From assembly GCF_004331465.1 (NCBI RefSeq), contig NZ_SJKB01000005.1:310001-374000 (forward strand): DNA of 64,000 bases. Direction: 5' to 3'. Positions 7,710-18,156 of this stretch are shown here, in pieces; positions within the stretch are counted from its first letter, which is position 1, and every line of letters starts with the position of its first letter. The DNA is from Kribbella pittospori (GTDB lineage: Bacteria > Actinomycetota > Actinomycetes > Propionibacteriales > Kribbellaceae). The notes beneath the pieces are model-generated. The model saw only the letters and a program-made list of their open reading frames with translations, was not told where the DNA came from and made no database searches. The position numbers and the translations under genes are program-made.

Positions 7710-8504
7710 TCACTTGGCGTCGAGGAACGTCGTGACGGTGTCCTGGACGAGGTTGGTGCGGGACAGGCCGAAGAAGTGCGTGGTGCCGGGGAAGACGGCC
7801 AGTTGATTGGCGGGGACGCCGGTCATGTCGCCGTTGACGTCGCCGCCGCGGAGCTGGAGGAAGCGGACCGCGTGCTCGAGCTTGACCGCGTCGCAGTCGC
7901 CGACGGTGAAGAGTGTCGGCGCGGCGATGCCGCGAATCTCGTCGTCGGACCAGCCGTCGAGACCCCGGTCGTAGCCGCCGAGCTTGGTCAGCAGCGTCTG
8001 CAAGTGCTCGTGATCCGGGTGCGGCGACTTGGCCAGGTACTCCGCTTCCATCGGCGTACCGGCGATCATCTCGACCTTCATCTCCATGATGGCCTCGTCG
8101 CTCGAGCCACGCTCGCCGTCGCGGCTGAACGACACCGACGAGATCACGGCCTTCCGGACCAGCTCCGGGTGCTTGATCGTCAGGTACAGCGCCACCGCAC
8201 CGCCGACGCTGAACCCGAACAGATCCACCTTCGGTACGTCGAGATGCTGCAGCAGCCCGACCACGTCGGAAGCGAGGTCGACCGTGCCGAGCGGCCGGTC
8301 GATGTCGTTGGTGTATCCGTGCCCCTGGAAGTCCGTCGCGATGACCTGCCGGTTCTCGGCGAGCGCCGGCAGCAACGCGCCGAACTGCAGATCGATGTTG
8401 AACAGCCCGCCGTGCAACAACAGCAACGGCGTCCCACCGGAGCCGTGGATCTCGTAGTACATCTGCAGCCCGTTGACCGCGGCGTACCCAGTCTGCTTGC
8501 TCAC
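7710..8504 (-). CDS. Alpha/beta-fold hydrolase
   Basis: A 264-residue hydrolase with LLLLHGGLF (oxyanion region), the nucleophile elbow GFSVGGAVAL, a late acid in TVGDCDAV and a His in FPGTTHFFGL. The overall form is that of the haloperoxidase/3-oxoadipate-enol-lactonase group. It is the second gene of a two-gene unit: its ATG overlaps the stop of the VOC gene at 8501 by 4 bases, so the pair is translationally coupled. Substrate unknown. Confidence 0.87.
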   Translation of the reverse strand: MSKQTGYAAVNGLQMYYEIHGSGGTPLLLLHGGLFNIDLQFGALLPALAENRQVIATDFQGHGYTNDIDRPLGTVDLASDVVGLLQHLDVPKVDLFGFSVGGAVALYLTIKHPELVRKAVISSVSFSRDGERGSSDEAIMEMKVEMIAGTPMEAEYLAKSPHPDHEHLQTLLTKLGGYDRGLDGWSDDEIRGIAAPTLFTVGDCDAVKLEHAVRFLQLRGGDVNGDMTGVPANQLAVFPGTTHFFGLSRTNLVQDTVTTFLDAK

Positions 8505-8920
8505 AGCACCCCCACGAGGAGACAGAAAGGATGTCCGGCCGGGTCGGCCAGGACATAAAGAGGCTCGGACTCTACCCCGGTCCGGTCGTACAACAGCTCC
8601 GCTCCGAGCTCCTCGGCCCGCCGCCGGTGCAGGTGCAGGTCGTCCACCGTCGGTACGGCGTAGTCGATGTGGAGCTGCATCGGTACGTCGGCCGACGGCC
8701 AGGTCGACCGTGGCAGCGAGTCGACCTTCTGGATCGCGAGCTGACGGTTGCCGTCGTCATCGACCAGCACCAGCCAGCTGTCGTCATCCGCCGCACCGTC
8801 AGCCGGCGCCTCGTCTCCCGGTCGATAGCGCAACCCCAGCAATTCCCGGTAGAACTCAGCCAGCCCACGACCATCCGTCGTATCCAGAGCCGTATGCATT
8901 CGTCGCGGATACGTCGCCAT
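8501..8920 (-). CDS. VOC-family (glyoxalase-like) protein
   Basis: A 139-residue single VOC protein. The first betaalphabetabetabeta unit is ALDTTDGRGLAEFYRELLGL and the second ends VLADPAGHPFCLLVGV, the familiar ADPxGHPFCL tail. An Asp-rich insertion (DEAPADGAADDDSW) lies between. The reaction is unknown; relatives include glyoxalases, dioxygenases and resistance proteins. It is the first gene of a coupled unit with the hydrolase at 7710. The 79 bp before the AraC gene holds no further gene. Confidence 0.85.
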   Translation of the reverse strand: MATYPRRMHTALDTTDGRGLAEFYRELLGLRYRPGDEAPADGAADDDSWLVLVDDDGNRQLAIQKVDSLPRSTWPSADVPMQLHIDYAVPTVDDLHLHRRRAEELGAELLYDRTGVESEPLYVLADPAGHPFCLLVGVL

Positions 8921-8999
8921 CCCACCACCCCGCTCCTCAGCGAGCCCCCATTCGACAACACCCCACCCCCCAAGGCAACCCTCGCGTGCCCGGGCCGGG

Positions 9000-9959
9000 T
9001 CAGGCTGAGGTGGGGGTTTTGAAGGAGCGGCGGTAGGTGTCGGGTGGGACGCCTACTACGCGTTTGAACTGGCGGCGGAGGGTGGTGGCTGTGCCCATGC
9101 CGGTGGCGGTGGCGACTGAGTGGATGCTCTGGTCGGTTGACTCGAGGAGCTCTTGGGCGCGGCGTACGCGCTGGGTCAGGAGCCACTGGAGTGGAGTCTG
9201 ACCGGTGATCGATCGGAAGAGCCGGGTGAGGTGGCGTGGGCTCGTGTTCGCGCGGCGAGCGAGGTCGGTGACGGTCAGCGGCTGATCGAGCCGTTCCTGG
9301 GCCCAACCGAGTAGCTGGGACAGCATGTGATCACCCGACACAGGCACCGGCGTCGCCACGAACTGCGCCTGCCCGCCATCCCGATGCGGCGGTACGACGA
9401 GCCGCCGGGCGACGGCGTTCGCAACGGCCGCACCGTGGTCGAGGTGCACCAGGTGCAGACACAGATCCACCGCGGCGGCTTTGCCCGCGGCCGTCAGCAC
9501 GTTGCCGTTGTCGGTGTAGAGGACGTCCGAATCAACATCAGCCAGCGGGAACCGCGCGCTCAGCTCCTTCGCGTGACCCCAGTGCGTCGTCGCCCGCCGA
9601 CCATCCAGCAGACCGGCCGCACCCAGCACAAACGCTCCCGTACACAACGACGCGACCCGAGCACCCGCCTCGTACGCCGCCCGCACTGCATCCACCAGCT
9701 CCGTCGGCGGCGGTACGTCGACGTCCGCGCACGCCGGCACGATCACGGTGTCCGCGTCGACCAGCCGATCGAGCCCGTGGTCAGGCTTGACCGTGAACGG
9801 ACCGACCTGGATCGACTCGGGTCCGCAGAGCATGACGTCGTACCAGGGCTCACCCGGCGGTGGGTTGCCGAAGATCTCGTACGCGACCCCGAACTCGAAG
9901 TGCAGCAGCTCCCCGGCGGTCGCGAGGGCGACAGTGTGCATGTCCGAAAGTGTACGCAT
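9000..9959 (-). CDS. GlxA-like AraC-family regulator (DJ-1/PfpI domain plus HTH)
   Basis: About 319 residues. The N-terminal DJ-1/PfpI-like domain (LLHFEFGVAYEIFG; ASLCTGAFVLGAAGLLDGR; ATTHWGHA) carries the CTGAFVL nucleophile-elbow signature. Two AraC helix-turn-helix units follow (LTVTDLARRANTSPRHLTRL; SIHSVATATGMGTATTLRRQ). ATG 9959 is chosen, with CGGA about 8 nt upstream; ATG 9941 is an alternative. The regulator is divergent from the NAD(P)-binding protein at 10038 with a 78-bp gap, a typical GlxA-target layout. Confidence 0.9.
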   Translation of the reverse strand: MRTLSDMHTVALATAGELLHFEFGVAYEIFGNPPPGEPWYDVMLCGPESIQVGPFTVKPDHGLDRLVDADTVIVPACADVDVPPPTELVDAVRAAYEAGARVASLCTGAFVLGAAGLLDGRRATTHWGHAKELSARFPLADVDSDVLYTDNGNVLTAAGKAAAVDLCLHLVHLDHGAAVANAVARRLVVPPHRDGGQAQFVATPVPVSGDHMLSQLLGWAQERLDQPLTVTDLARRANTSPRHLTRLFRSITGQTPLQWLLTQRVRRAQELLESTDQSIHSVATATGMGTATTLRRQFKRVVGVPPDTYRRSFKTPTSA

Positions 9960-10037
9960 GGTGTCGTTCCGGACTCTCACGATTTTGCCTGCCGGACGGC
10001 GAGACTCGACCCAAGAGACAGTCTGATCGGAGGAACG

Positions 10038-11048
10038 ATGGGTGCAGTCGTGGTCTACGGAGCGACCGGGCACACGGGTCGGTTCGTGGTCGAGGAGCTG
10101 CTGCGTGGTGGGGTCGCAACGGTCGCGTCGGGCCGTGATGCCGGCGCGTTGGAGATGCTGGCGGCCAAGTGGGGAGATGTCGGAGTGCGTCCGGCCGCGG
10201 TCGATGACGCGCGCTCGTTGGACGCCGCCCTGGCCGGTGCGGATGTGGTCGTCAACTGTGCCGGTCCGTTCGCCGTCACGGGCGGACCACTCGTCGACGC
10301 GGCGGTACGGGCGGGCATTCCGTACGTCGACGTAGCCGCAGAAATCGAGGCCAACGTGGCGACCTTCGCCAACCACGCGGGGGCTCGGACTCCGGTCGTG
10401 CCGGCGATGGCGTTCTACGGTGGGCTGGGTGATCTTCTGGTCACGGCGGCGCTGGGGGAGCGGACCGCTGCCGACTCGGTCCACATCGCTTACGGTCTGA
10501 GCAGCTGGCATCCCACGCCGGGCACCCGCGCGGCCGGTCAGGTCTCGCAGGATCGTCGTGGTGGTCGTCGCCTGCGGTTCACCAACGGAGGCCTGCAGTA
10601 CCACGACGACAAGCCTGTGATGCAGGACTGGGTCTTCCCGGAACCGCTCGGCCGACGTCGGGTGATCGCCGAGTTCACGATGGCCGATGTGGTGACGGTC
10701 CCGAGCCACTTGGACGTGCCGGAGGTTCGCACGGACATGACTGTCGAGGCCGCTCAGGATCTGCTCGGTGAGGACACACCGCCACCGGCGCCGGTCGACG
10801 AGCTCGGACGATCCGACCAGACCTTCGTCGTCGACACGCTGATCCGGATCGGCAACAAGGAGCTGCGTGCGACGGCGAGTGGGCAGGACATCTACGCGAT
10901 CACGGCTCCGCTCGCCGTTGGCGCCGTACGGCGGATCCTGGCGGGCGAGACGCGGACGTCGGGGTTGGCGTCGGCCGGAGCGATGTTCGACGCGCGTGAG
11001 TTCCTCGCGACGCTGTCGGCGTACCTGAAGGTCGAGATGCCGGACTAG
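10038..11048 (+). CDS. Saccharopine-dehydrogenase-like NAD(P)-binding protein
   Basis: A 336-residue protein that opens with VVVYGATGHTGRFVVEELL, a Rossmann NAD(P) motif of the GATGHTG type. It continues with ADVVVNCAGPFAVTGGPLVD and YVDVAAEIE, as in saccharopine dehydrogenase NADP-binding domain and trans-acting enoyl reductase proteins. The C-terminal part is less conserved. The substrate is unknown. A strong ribosome site CGGAGGA lies 4 nt before ATG. A perfect 14-bp palindrome covers the stop codon. Confidence 0.85.
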   Translation: MGAVVVYGATGHTGRFVVEELLRGGVATVASGRDAGALEMLAAKWGDVGVRPAAVDDARSLDAALAGADVVVNCAGPFAVTGGPLVDAAVRAGIPYVDVAAEIEANVATFANHAGARTPVVPAMAFYGGLGDLLVTAALGERTAADSVHIAYGLSSWHPTPGTRAAGQVSQDRRGGRRLRFTNGGLQYHDDKPVMQDWVFPEPLGRRRVIAEFTMADVVTVPSHLDVPEVRTDMTVEAAQDLLGEDTPPPAPVDELGRSDQTFVVDTLIRIGNKELRATASGQDIYAITAPLAVGAVRRILAGETRTSGLASAGAMFDAREFLATLSAYLKVEMPD

Positions 11049-11484
11049 TCCGGATGCGGGAGAATTGGTGGATCCCCTGCTTCTCCCCCCGCGTCGTGCC
11101 AGGGCGCCCCGCACGCGGGCACCCAGCCGCAAGGCCCCGGATGTGGGCACCCGGACGCTATTCGGAAGGTTTTCGCCGCCTGGTGGCACCTTCTTTCCGG
11201 AAATCGCACCATCCCCGGTGCCCGAACCCTGAAGCACTCCATCTGGCCGGCGGACGTGGCCTCCACGAGGCCGGCGGAGGTCGGGCGCGGGTCGCGGTTT
11301 CCACGCCGTCTGCACCCATCGACCTTGAGCACCGCTCAACCACCCGCGGCCGGTTCAAATGGCTGGCGCGTGCTCAAGGTCGCAGCAACACCTGCAAGCC
11401 AGGTCAGCTCCGGCGGTGCAGCTCGTCCGCCGCGAGGGGGGCGAGGCCGATCTGGCGGCGTGCTGCGCACGCCGCTGCTCCGCG
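11049..11484. other. 436-bp non-coding stretch rich in inverted repeats
   Basis: No frame here has convincing protein character. The stretch begins within the palindrome CCGGACTAGTCCGG (11040-11053). It also contains GGCCTC-CAC-GAGGCC (about 11256-11270), two GGGCACCC direct repeats, and the long inverted repeat 11320-11382 described separately. It looks like relic mobile or REP-like DNA leading into the truncated hydrolase copy. Confidence 0.55.
11320..11382. repeat. 13-bp perfect inverted repeat with 37-nt loop
   Basis: CGACCTTGAGCAC (11320-11332) pairs perfectly with GTGCTCAAGGTCG (11370-11382). A nested TTGAGC-ACC-GCTCAA lies at the left arm (11325-11339). It could be a REP-like element, an end of a lost insertion sequence or a structured RNA; nothing coding spans it. 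Confidence 0.7.
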
Positions 11485-11485
11485 A

Positions 11486-11672
11486 TCAGATCCAGCCGAC
11501 CAGGGCGCTCATGAACTCCGAGAAGTGGCTGTACCAAATGCTGTGGCCCGCACCGGGCACTGACCGCACCTCGAACCCAAGTGCCGTCAGCTCGGCCGCC
11601 CTGGCCGTCGACACGTACCGACTCGGCTCGGCTCGAACCACGAGCGACGGGATCTCGGCGGTCGGTGGCTGA
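11486..11672 (-). pseudogene. 3' fragment of an alpha/beta hydrolase gene, paralog of 12880-13584
   Basis: The 61 terminal codons align to the end of the hydrolase at 12880 with 55 identical residues by my count (QPPTAEIPSLVVRAEP ... GAGHSIWY ... GWI). Identity stops abruptly at about 11672, and nothing upstream on this strand continues the enzyme. The nucleophile elbow is therefore missing. A short product could start at an ATG that happens to lie at the junction, but it would have no catalytic serine. The fragment and the intact gene flank the TPR gene as direct copies. Confidence 0.85.
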
Positions 11673-11900
11673 CGCACCGGCCTTCTCGCGTGGGAGAGCT
11701 CGAGCGCTGCCGCGGTCGCACACCGGGCACCACGCTGGATGCAGGCGAGCGCCTTTGACCCGAAGATCCACGCGCAGTGCCTCGCCCTCTACAACCGCTA
11801 CCAGCCAACCCCCGAACACGACGGTCAGCAGGCGATCGGTTTCGGCTGGCTCCTGGCCAACGTCGCGTACCTGAACTGGGCCGCGAAGCACCGCACCTGA
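11673..11900 (+). pseudogene. Orphan C-terminal coding fragment, unknown family
   Basis: The frame is open from just after a stop at 11670-11672. Its second half reads like real protein: from ATG 11739, FDPKIHAQCLALYNRYQPTP is followed by GQQAIGFGWLLANVAYLNWA. It has no convincing upstream part and starts exactly where the hydrolase duplication ends, so it looks like the tail of another gene left at a recombination join. I do not recognise the family. A 53-residue product from 11739 is possible. Confidence 0.45.
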
Positions 11901-11915
11901 TGACATGATCGGCCG

Positions 11916-12875
11916 ATGCGTCCTGACCGCGAGGCCGAGTACGTCGAGCCCGCCGATCTGTTCTGCGGCCGCTGCACTGCGATGACCGAGTTCGCCACCG
12001 CGCCGTCGACGTTCACGGTCTCGATGATCGGGACGTCACTGCTGGGGTGGGGCAGCCGCTGCCGGGAGTGCGGGTCCGACGGTCGCGTGCTGTGGTTGAT
12101 CTTCGGGATTCCGTTGATCCCGCTCGGGCGGTACCGGGTGATTTCGGCCGGCGGTGGGGAGTACTACGGCCGCAAGCGGCTCGCCGGCAGACGGATCAGT
12201 GCGCTGACCGCCGCGCTGCAGCCCGCTCCCGACGTACCTGCGGAGTTGCTGGCCGACAAGACGTACCGGCAGGCCGACGAGCTGTGGTTGTCGGCCGAAC
12301 CGCGGGACGCGCTCCGGCTCTTCGAAGAGATGCGCGCATCGCACGAGGCGACCTTGGCGGCTGACGATCCGGCGGTGATCCATCTGCGCCTGCGGGGGGC
12401 CCAGGCGCTGCTGGCCACTCACCACAAACATGCCGCGCTGGCCCTTTTCGAACATGTGGCGACCGCGGCCGCGCTTCGCCTGGGGCTGGATCACCCAGTC
12501 ACCCGGTGGGCTGCCGAGGCGGCCGGCCGAGCGGCCGAGTCGTGGACCAGTCCCAAACAACTCGCCAGCCTGCTCGCCGCCGCGGCGGATCCGACCGCGG
12601 AGATCCCGACCGACCAGGACGTCCGCGCGGTGACGCACCAGATCCGACTCCACGCGTCAGCCGCCCGCGCCCACCTCCGCATCGGCAAGGTCAAAGAAGC
12701 CCTGTGGTACGTCGACAACGCATTAGGCGCCAGCTACGAGTTGCACGGCCCGGACCACCCCGACACCGCCGTCCTCCGCCACACCCTGCACACGGTCGCC
12801 GAGGCTGCCAACCCGCAAGACAAGAACCTCCAGGCCGAGATCCACGCCTGTCAGCAAACCTGGCAACCCAAGTAG
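11916..12875 (+). CDS. TPR-repeat protein with N-terminal Cys pairs
   Basis: A 319-residue protein. Residues ~17-55 contain CGRC and CRECG, a zinc-ribbon-like pair, around a hydrophobic LWLIFGIPLIPLGRY stretch. Residues ~100-310 are helical repeats with the LGLDHPVT and HGPDHPDTAVLR phrases typical of TPR_10/TPR_12 units. No enzyme motif is seen, so it is probably a scaffold or sensor. ATG follows a CATGAT hexamer by 6 nt, suggesting a leaderless start. It is bracketed by two copies of the hydrolase 3' end. Confidence 0.7.
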   Translation: MRPDREAEYVEPADLFCGRCTAMTEFATAPSTFTVSMIGTSLLGWGSRCRECGSDGRVLWLIFGIPLIPLGRYRVISAGGGEYYGRKRLAGRRISALTAALQPAPDVPAELLADKTYRQADELWLSAEPRDALRLFEEMRASHEATLAADDPAVIHLRLRGAQALLATHHKHAALALFEHVATAAALRLGLDHPVTRWAAEAAGRAAESWTSPKQLASLLAAAADPTAEIPTDQDVRAVTHQIRLHASAARAHLRIGKVKEALWYVDNALGASYELHGPDHPDTAVLRHTLHTVAEAANPQDKNLQAEIHACQQTWQPK

Positions 12876-12879
12876 CCGA

Positions 12880-13584
12880 TCAGATCCATCCCTCGAGCGC
12901 GTCCATGAACTCGGCGAAATGCCCGTACCAGATGGAATGCCCCGCGCCCGGCACCGACCGGACCTCGAACCCCAGCGCCGCCAGCTCAGCCGCTCGCGCC
13001 TTCGATACATACCGACTCGGCTCGGCGCGAACCACCAGCGACGGGATCTCGGCCGTCGGAGGCTGCGACCCGCGGTGTGCCAACTCGAGCGCAACCGCGG
13101 TCGCGACATCAAACCGCTTCGCCGCCACGGCCTCCACCTCAAGATCCTTCTCCGACCACCGCGGCTTGCTGACCCGGAGCGCCTCAACCGTCCGCCCAGC
13201 CTGCGCGGACAGAAACCCTGACGTCAGCTCATCCGTCGTGCGCTGAGCCCCGTCATCAGCCAGCGGGATGTCGACGTACACAGCCCTGGCCGGCCGCAAC
13301 ACAGGCAACGCCGCAGCCAACACAACCCCACCTAACGAGTGCCCGATCGCCAGCTCAGGTTCACAACCGACGGTGTCCACCACCGACGCAGCAAACATCC
13401 CCACGCTCGCATCCGGAGCCGCCGGAGACCGGCCATGCCCTGGCAGAACCACAGCAACCGCCCGATATCCCCGCTCAGCCAGCGCCGCTCCAATCCGCCA
13501 AAACTGCTCCCCAGCCCCCAACATCCCATGCAACAACACAGCCACCCGCCCGCCCTCACCCCACTCCACAGTCCTCAGCTGCAT
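12880..13584 (-). CDS. Alpha/beta-fold hydrolase
   Basis: A compact 234-residue hydrolase: VAVLLHGMLGAGEQFW (oxyanion region), LPGHGRSPA, nucleophile elbow GHSLGGVVLA near residue 82, and a terminal GAGHSIWYGHFAEF supplying the catalytic His. The acid is probably in VVRAEPSRYVS. The gene ends 4 bp from the convergent TPR gene. Its 3' 187 bp are duplicated at 11486-11672. A TAGACA hexamer lies 7 nt before ATG, so initiation is probably leaderless. Confidence 0.88.
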   Translation of the reverse strand: MQLRTVEWGEGGRVAVLLHGMLGAGEQFWRIGAALAERGYRAVAVVLPGHGRSPAAPDASVGMFAASVVDTVGCEPELAIGHSLGGVVLAAALPVLRPARAVYVDIPLADDGAQRTTDELTSGFLSAQAGRTVEALRVSKPRWSEKDLEVEAVAAKRFDVATAVALELAHRGSQPPTAEIPSLVVRAEPSRYVSKARAAELAALGFEVRSVPGAGHSIWYGHFAEFMDALEGWI

Positions 13585-13634
13585 GCAGGCATGTCTATCT
13601 CACGGGTGACGTCAAGTACGTGGGTGTTAGGTAA

Positions 13635-13657
13635 ACGTCGGTGCGGCGTGGCAGGAT
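13635..13657 (+). promoter_or_regulatory. RecA-NDp-like promoter for the AraC-VOC-UvrA-like unit
   Basis: ACGTCGGTG (13635-13643), 8 nt, CAGGAT (13652-13657), then 7 nt to GTG 13665. GTCGGTG matches the core of tTGTCRgtg exactly and the 8-nt spacing is exact. The first two bases and the T of TAnnnT differ. The position implies a leaderless message starting at the regulator's own GTG. Confidence 0.5.
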
Positions 13658-13664
13658 TTTTGGG

Positions 13665-14114
13665 GTGACGGGTCGGGCGGATGAGGCGCAGCGGTTGGAG
13701 GATCTGGCACGCCTGCGGCGGGTCAAGGACCGGATCGATCGGGAGTACGCGCAACCGCTGGACGTCGAGGCGCTGGCCCGAGGTGCGCACATGTCGTCCG
13801 GTCACCTGAGTCGCGAGTTCAAGCGTGCTTACGGAGAGTCGCCGTACGGGTACTTGATGACGCGGCGGATCGAGCGGGCGATGTCGTTGCTGCGGCGCGG
13901 CGACCTGAGCGTCACCGACGTGTGCTTCGCGGTCGGCTGCCAGTCGCTGGGCACGTTCAGCACCCGGTTCGCCGAGCTCGTCGGGATGCCGCCGAGCGTC
14001 TACCGCGAGCGCGCGGGCGACGCGACCCAGGGCATCCCGTCGTGCGTGGCCAAGCAGGTGACCAGACCGATCAGGAATCGAGAAGCACCGGCCGGCGATC
14101 AGCACGTAGCGTGA
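13665..14114 (+). CDS. Short AraC-type HTH regulator
   Basis: A 149-residue protein consisting of little more than the AraC DNA-binding domain: LDVEALARGAHMSSGHLSRE, FKRAYGESPYGYLMTRRIER, LSVTDVCFAVGCQSLGTFST and MPPSVYRER. The sensing domain usual for AraC proteins is absent, so regulation may depend on expression level. GTG 13665 lies 7 nt after the -10 box; the GTG at 13641 would be inside the promoter. It heads a unit with the VOC gene (5 nt gap) and the UvrA-like gene. Confidence 0.87.
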   Translation: MTGRADEAQRLEDLARLRRVKDRIDREYAQPLDVEALARGAHMSSGHLSREFKRAYGESPYGYLMTRRIERAMSLLRRGDLSVTDVCFAVGCQSLGTFSTRFAELVGMPPSVYRERAGDATQGIPSCVAKQVTRPIRNREAPAGDQHVA

Positions 14115-14119
14115 TCGTC

Positions 14120-14530
14120 ATGGACCTCAACATCTATTCGACGTTCCTTCCACACACCGACCCGGACGCCTCCCTGGCCTTCTACCGCGACATCATCGGC
14201 TTCGAGGTGCGCAGCGATGTCGGGTACGGCGGCATGCGCTGGATCAGCGTCGGCCCGGCCGACCAGCCCGGCGTGTCGATCGTGCTGTGCCCGCCGGACG
14301 CCGATCCGGGCATCACCGAGGACGAGCGCCGTACCATCCGCGAGATGATGGCCAAGGGCACCTACGCCACCATCGTGTTGTCCACCAAGGACATCGACGG
14401 CCTGTTCGACCGGCTGCAGGCCACCGACGCCGAGGTGATCCAGGAGCCGACCGACCAGCCGTACGGCGTCCGCGACTGTGCGTTCCGCGACCCGGCCGGC
14501 AACCACATCCGGATCAACCAGGTTTCCTGA
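14120..14530 (+). CDS. VOC-family protein
   Basis: A 136-residue VOC protein: NIYSTFLPHTDPDASLAFYR at the start, MRWISVGPADQPGVSIVL, then DCAFRDPAGNHIRINQ at the end, the usual RDPxGNxxRI tail. Such partners of AraC regulators are often called glyoxalases; no reaction is known. GTG 14111 overlaps the previous stop (GTGA) and is an alternative start, while ATG 14120 fits the fold better. The UvrA-like gene follows 70 bp downstream. Confidence 0.85.
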   Translation: MDLNIYSTFLPHTDPDASLAFYRDIIGFEVRSDVGYGGMRWISVGPADQPGVSIVLCPPDADPGITEDERRTIREMMAKGTYATIVLSTKDIDGLFDRLQATDAEVIQEPTDQPYGVRDCAFRDPAGNHIRINQVS

Positions 14531-14600
14531 CCCCGACGACCCCGACGACCGTGCCAGACGGAAGCCGCCACCGCGGCTCCGCCCGACAGATGGAGACACC

Positions 14601-16976
<2,376 letters not shown>

Positions 16977-17055
16977 GCCGTTCGACGGAGCTCGCGTAGG
17001 GGGTGGGGGTGATATTTGGTCGTGGTTGGGGGGTTGGTTCGATGATGATGTGGCG

Positions 17056-18129
17056 ATGACGGGAACTTATCTGCGCGTGCAGGCTCGGTATCGGGGGCGG
17101 CTTGGCGTGGAGGTGGGTCTGTTCGTGGCGGTGGATCATCTGCGGCGGGCTGGGCGGCTGACGGATGAGCAGGTGGCGCTTTATCTCGACATCGACGACT
17201 GGTTTCTCGAGTATCTTCCCGAACCCGGCTTCTATGCCGATGGGAACACCCCCGGCGCGGTGACGTGGTTCAAGACGCCGCTGCCCGCGGAGATGCAGAC
17301 GCGGGTGGACCGGTTGTGCGGGGTCCTCGCGGCCCACGACGTCGCATTCGATGTCGTGTACTCCGAGAGCCCTGGCGAGGTGATCTACGAGGACGCGTTC
17401 CAGGTCGGCGCTATCCCGGCGGAGCGCGGTGAACCGACACCGCTACCGGACGGACTGGTCCTGGCGCCGACCAGCGCGGGATCCAAGCGTGGAGTTGCCG
17501 CATCGCCGATCCGGCACGTGCTGTTCGACGCGGACGGCGTACTGCAGGACATCCCCGGCGGGTGGTACGCCGCGATGGAGCCGTATCTCGGTGAGCGGAC
17601 GCGAGAGTTCATGCATCGGACCTGGAAGGACGAGTTGCCGATGCTGGCCGGCCAGGGGGACTACATGCCGTTGCTGGCGGCAACGCTCGCGGAGTACGGC
17701 GTCGAGACGCCCGTCGACGTCGTCTATCAGGACGTGTGGCACCGCATCGACCGCATCGACGAATCCTTCGCGATCGTCGAGCAGCTGCGCCGGCACGGGT
17801 ACGGCGTACACCTGGGCACGAATCAGGAGAAGTACCGCGGCGGACACATGCGGACGACGCTCGGGTACGACGCCATCTTCGACGTCAGCTGCTACTCCTG
17901 CGACCTCGGCGCCGCCAAGCCCAACCCCGCCTTCTTCACCGAAGCCGCGCGCCGGATCGCGGCCGACCCGTCCACCATTCTGTTCATCGACGACAACCCC
18001 GACAACGTCGAGTCCGCCCGCTCCGTCGGCTTCCCCGCCGAGCTCTGGGACTTCACCCAGGGCCACGACACGCTCATCACCCTCCTCGCCAACCACGGCA
18101 TCGAGGTCACGCCGGCGTACCAACGCTGA
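17056..18129 (+). CDS. Fusion: uncharacterised N-terminal domain plus HAD-like hydrolase
   Basis: A 357-residue protein. Residues 1-~135 form a domain seen alone in actinobacteria as a hypothetical protein (YLRVQARYRGRLGVEVGLF, DIDDWFLEYLPEPGFY, AVTWFK). A short linker (LAPTSAGSKRG) leads to a HAD phosphatase: HVLFDADGVLQ with the nucleophile Asp, LGTNQEKYRGGHM as motif II, AAKPNPAFF with the Lys, and ILFIDDNPDNV. Motif I is DADG rather than DxDGT, and motif II has Thr after LG. No start codon at the join would give an intact HAD, so the fusion looks real. ATG 17056 or GTG 17050 may be used. Confidence 0.8.
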   Translation: MTGTYLRVQARYRGRLGVEVGLFVAVDHLRRAGRLTDEQVALYLDIDDWFLEYLPEPGFYADGNTPGAVTWFKTPLPAEMQTRVDRLCGVLAAHDVAFDVVYSESPGEVIYEDAFQVGAIPAERGEPTPLPDGLVLAPTSAGSKRGVAASPIRHVLFDADGVLQDIPGGWYAAMEPYLGERTREFMHRTWKDELPMLAGQGDYMPLLAATLAEYGVETPVDVVYQDVWHRIDRIDESFAIVEQLRRHGYGVHLGTNQEKYRGGHMRTTLGYDAIFDVSCYSCDLGAAKPNPAFFTEAARRIAADPSTILFIDDNPDNVESARSVGFPAELWDFTQGHDTLITLLANHGIEVTPAYQR

Positions 18130-18156
18130 CTCTCGCTGGATGAAAGGATTCGCGTC

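Noticed and set aside
9000..11339. A single 779-codon minus-strand gene spanning the GlxA-like regulator and beyond
   Set aside because: Only the C-terminal ~320 codons show protein-family sequence; the rest is antisense to the 10038-11048 NAD(P)-binding gene and reflects high-GC frames.
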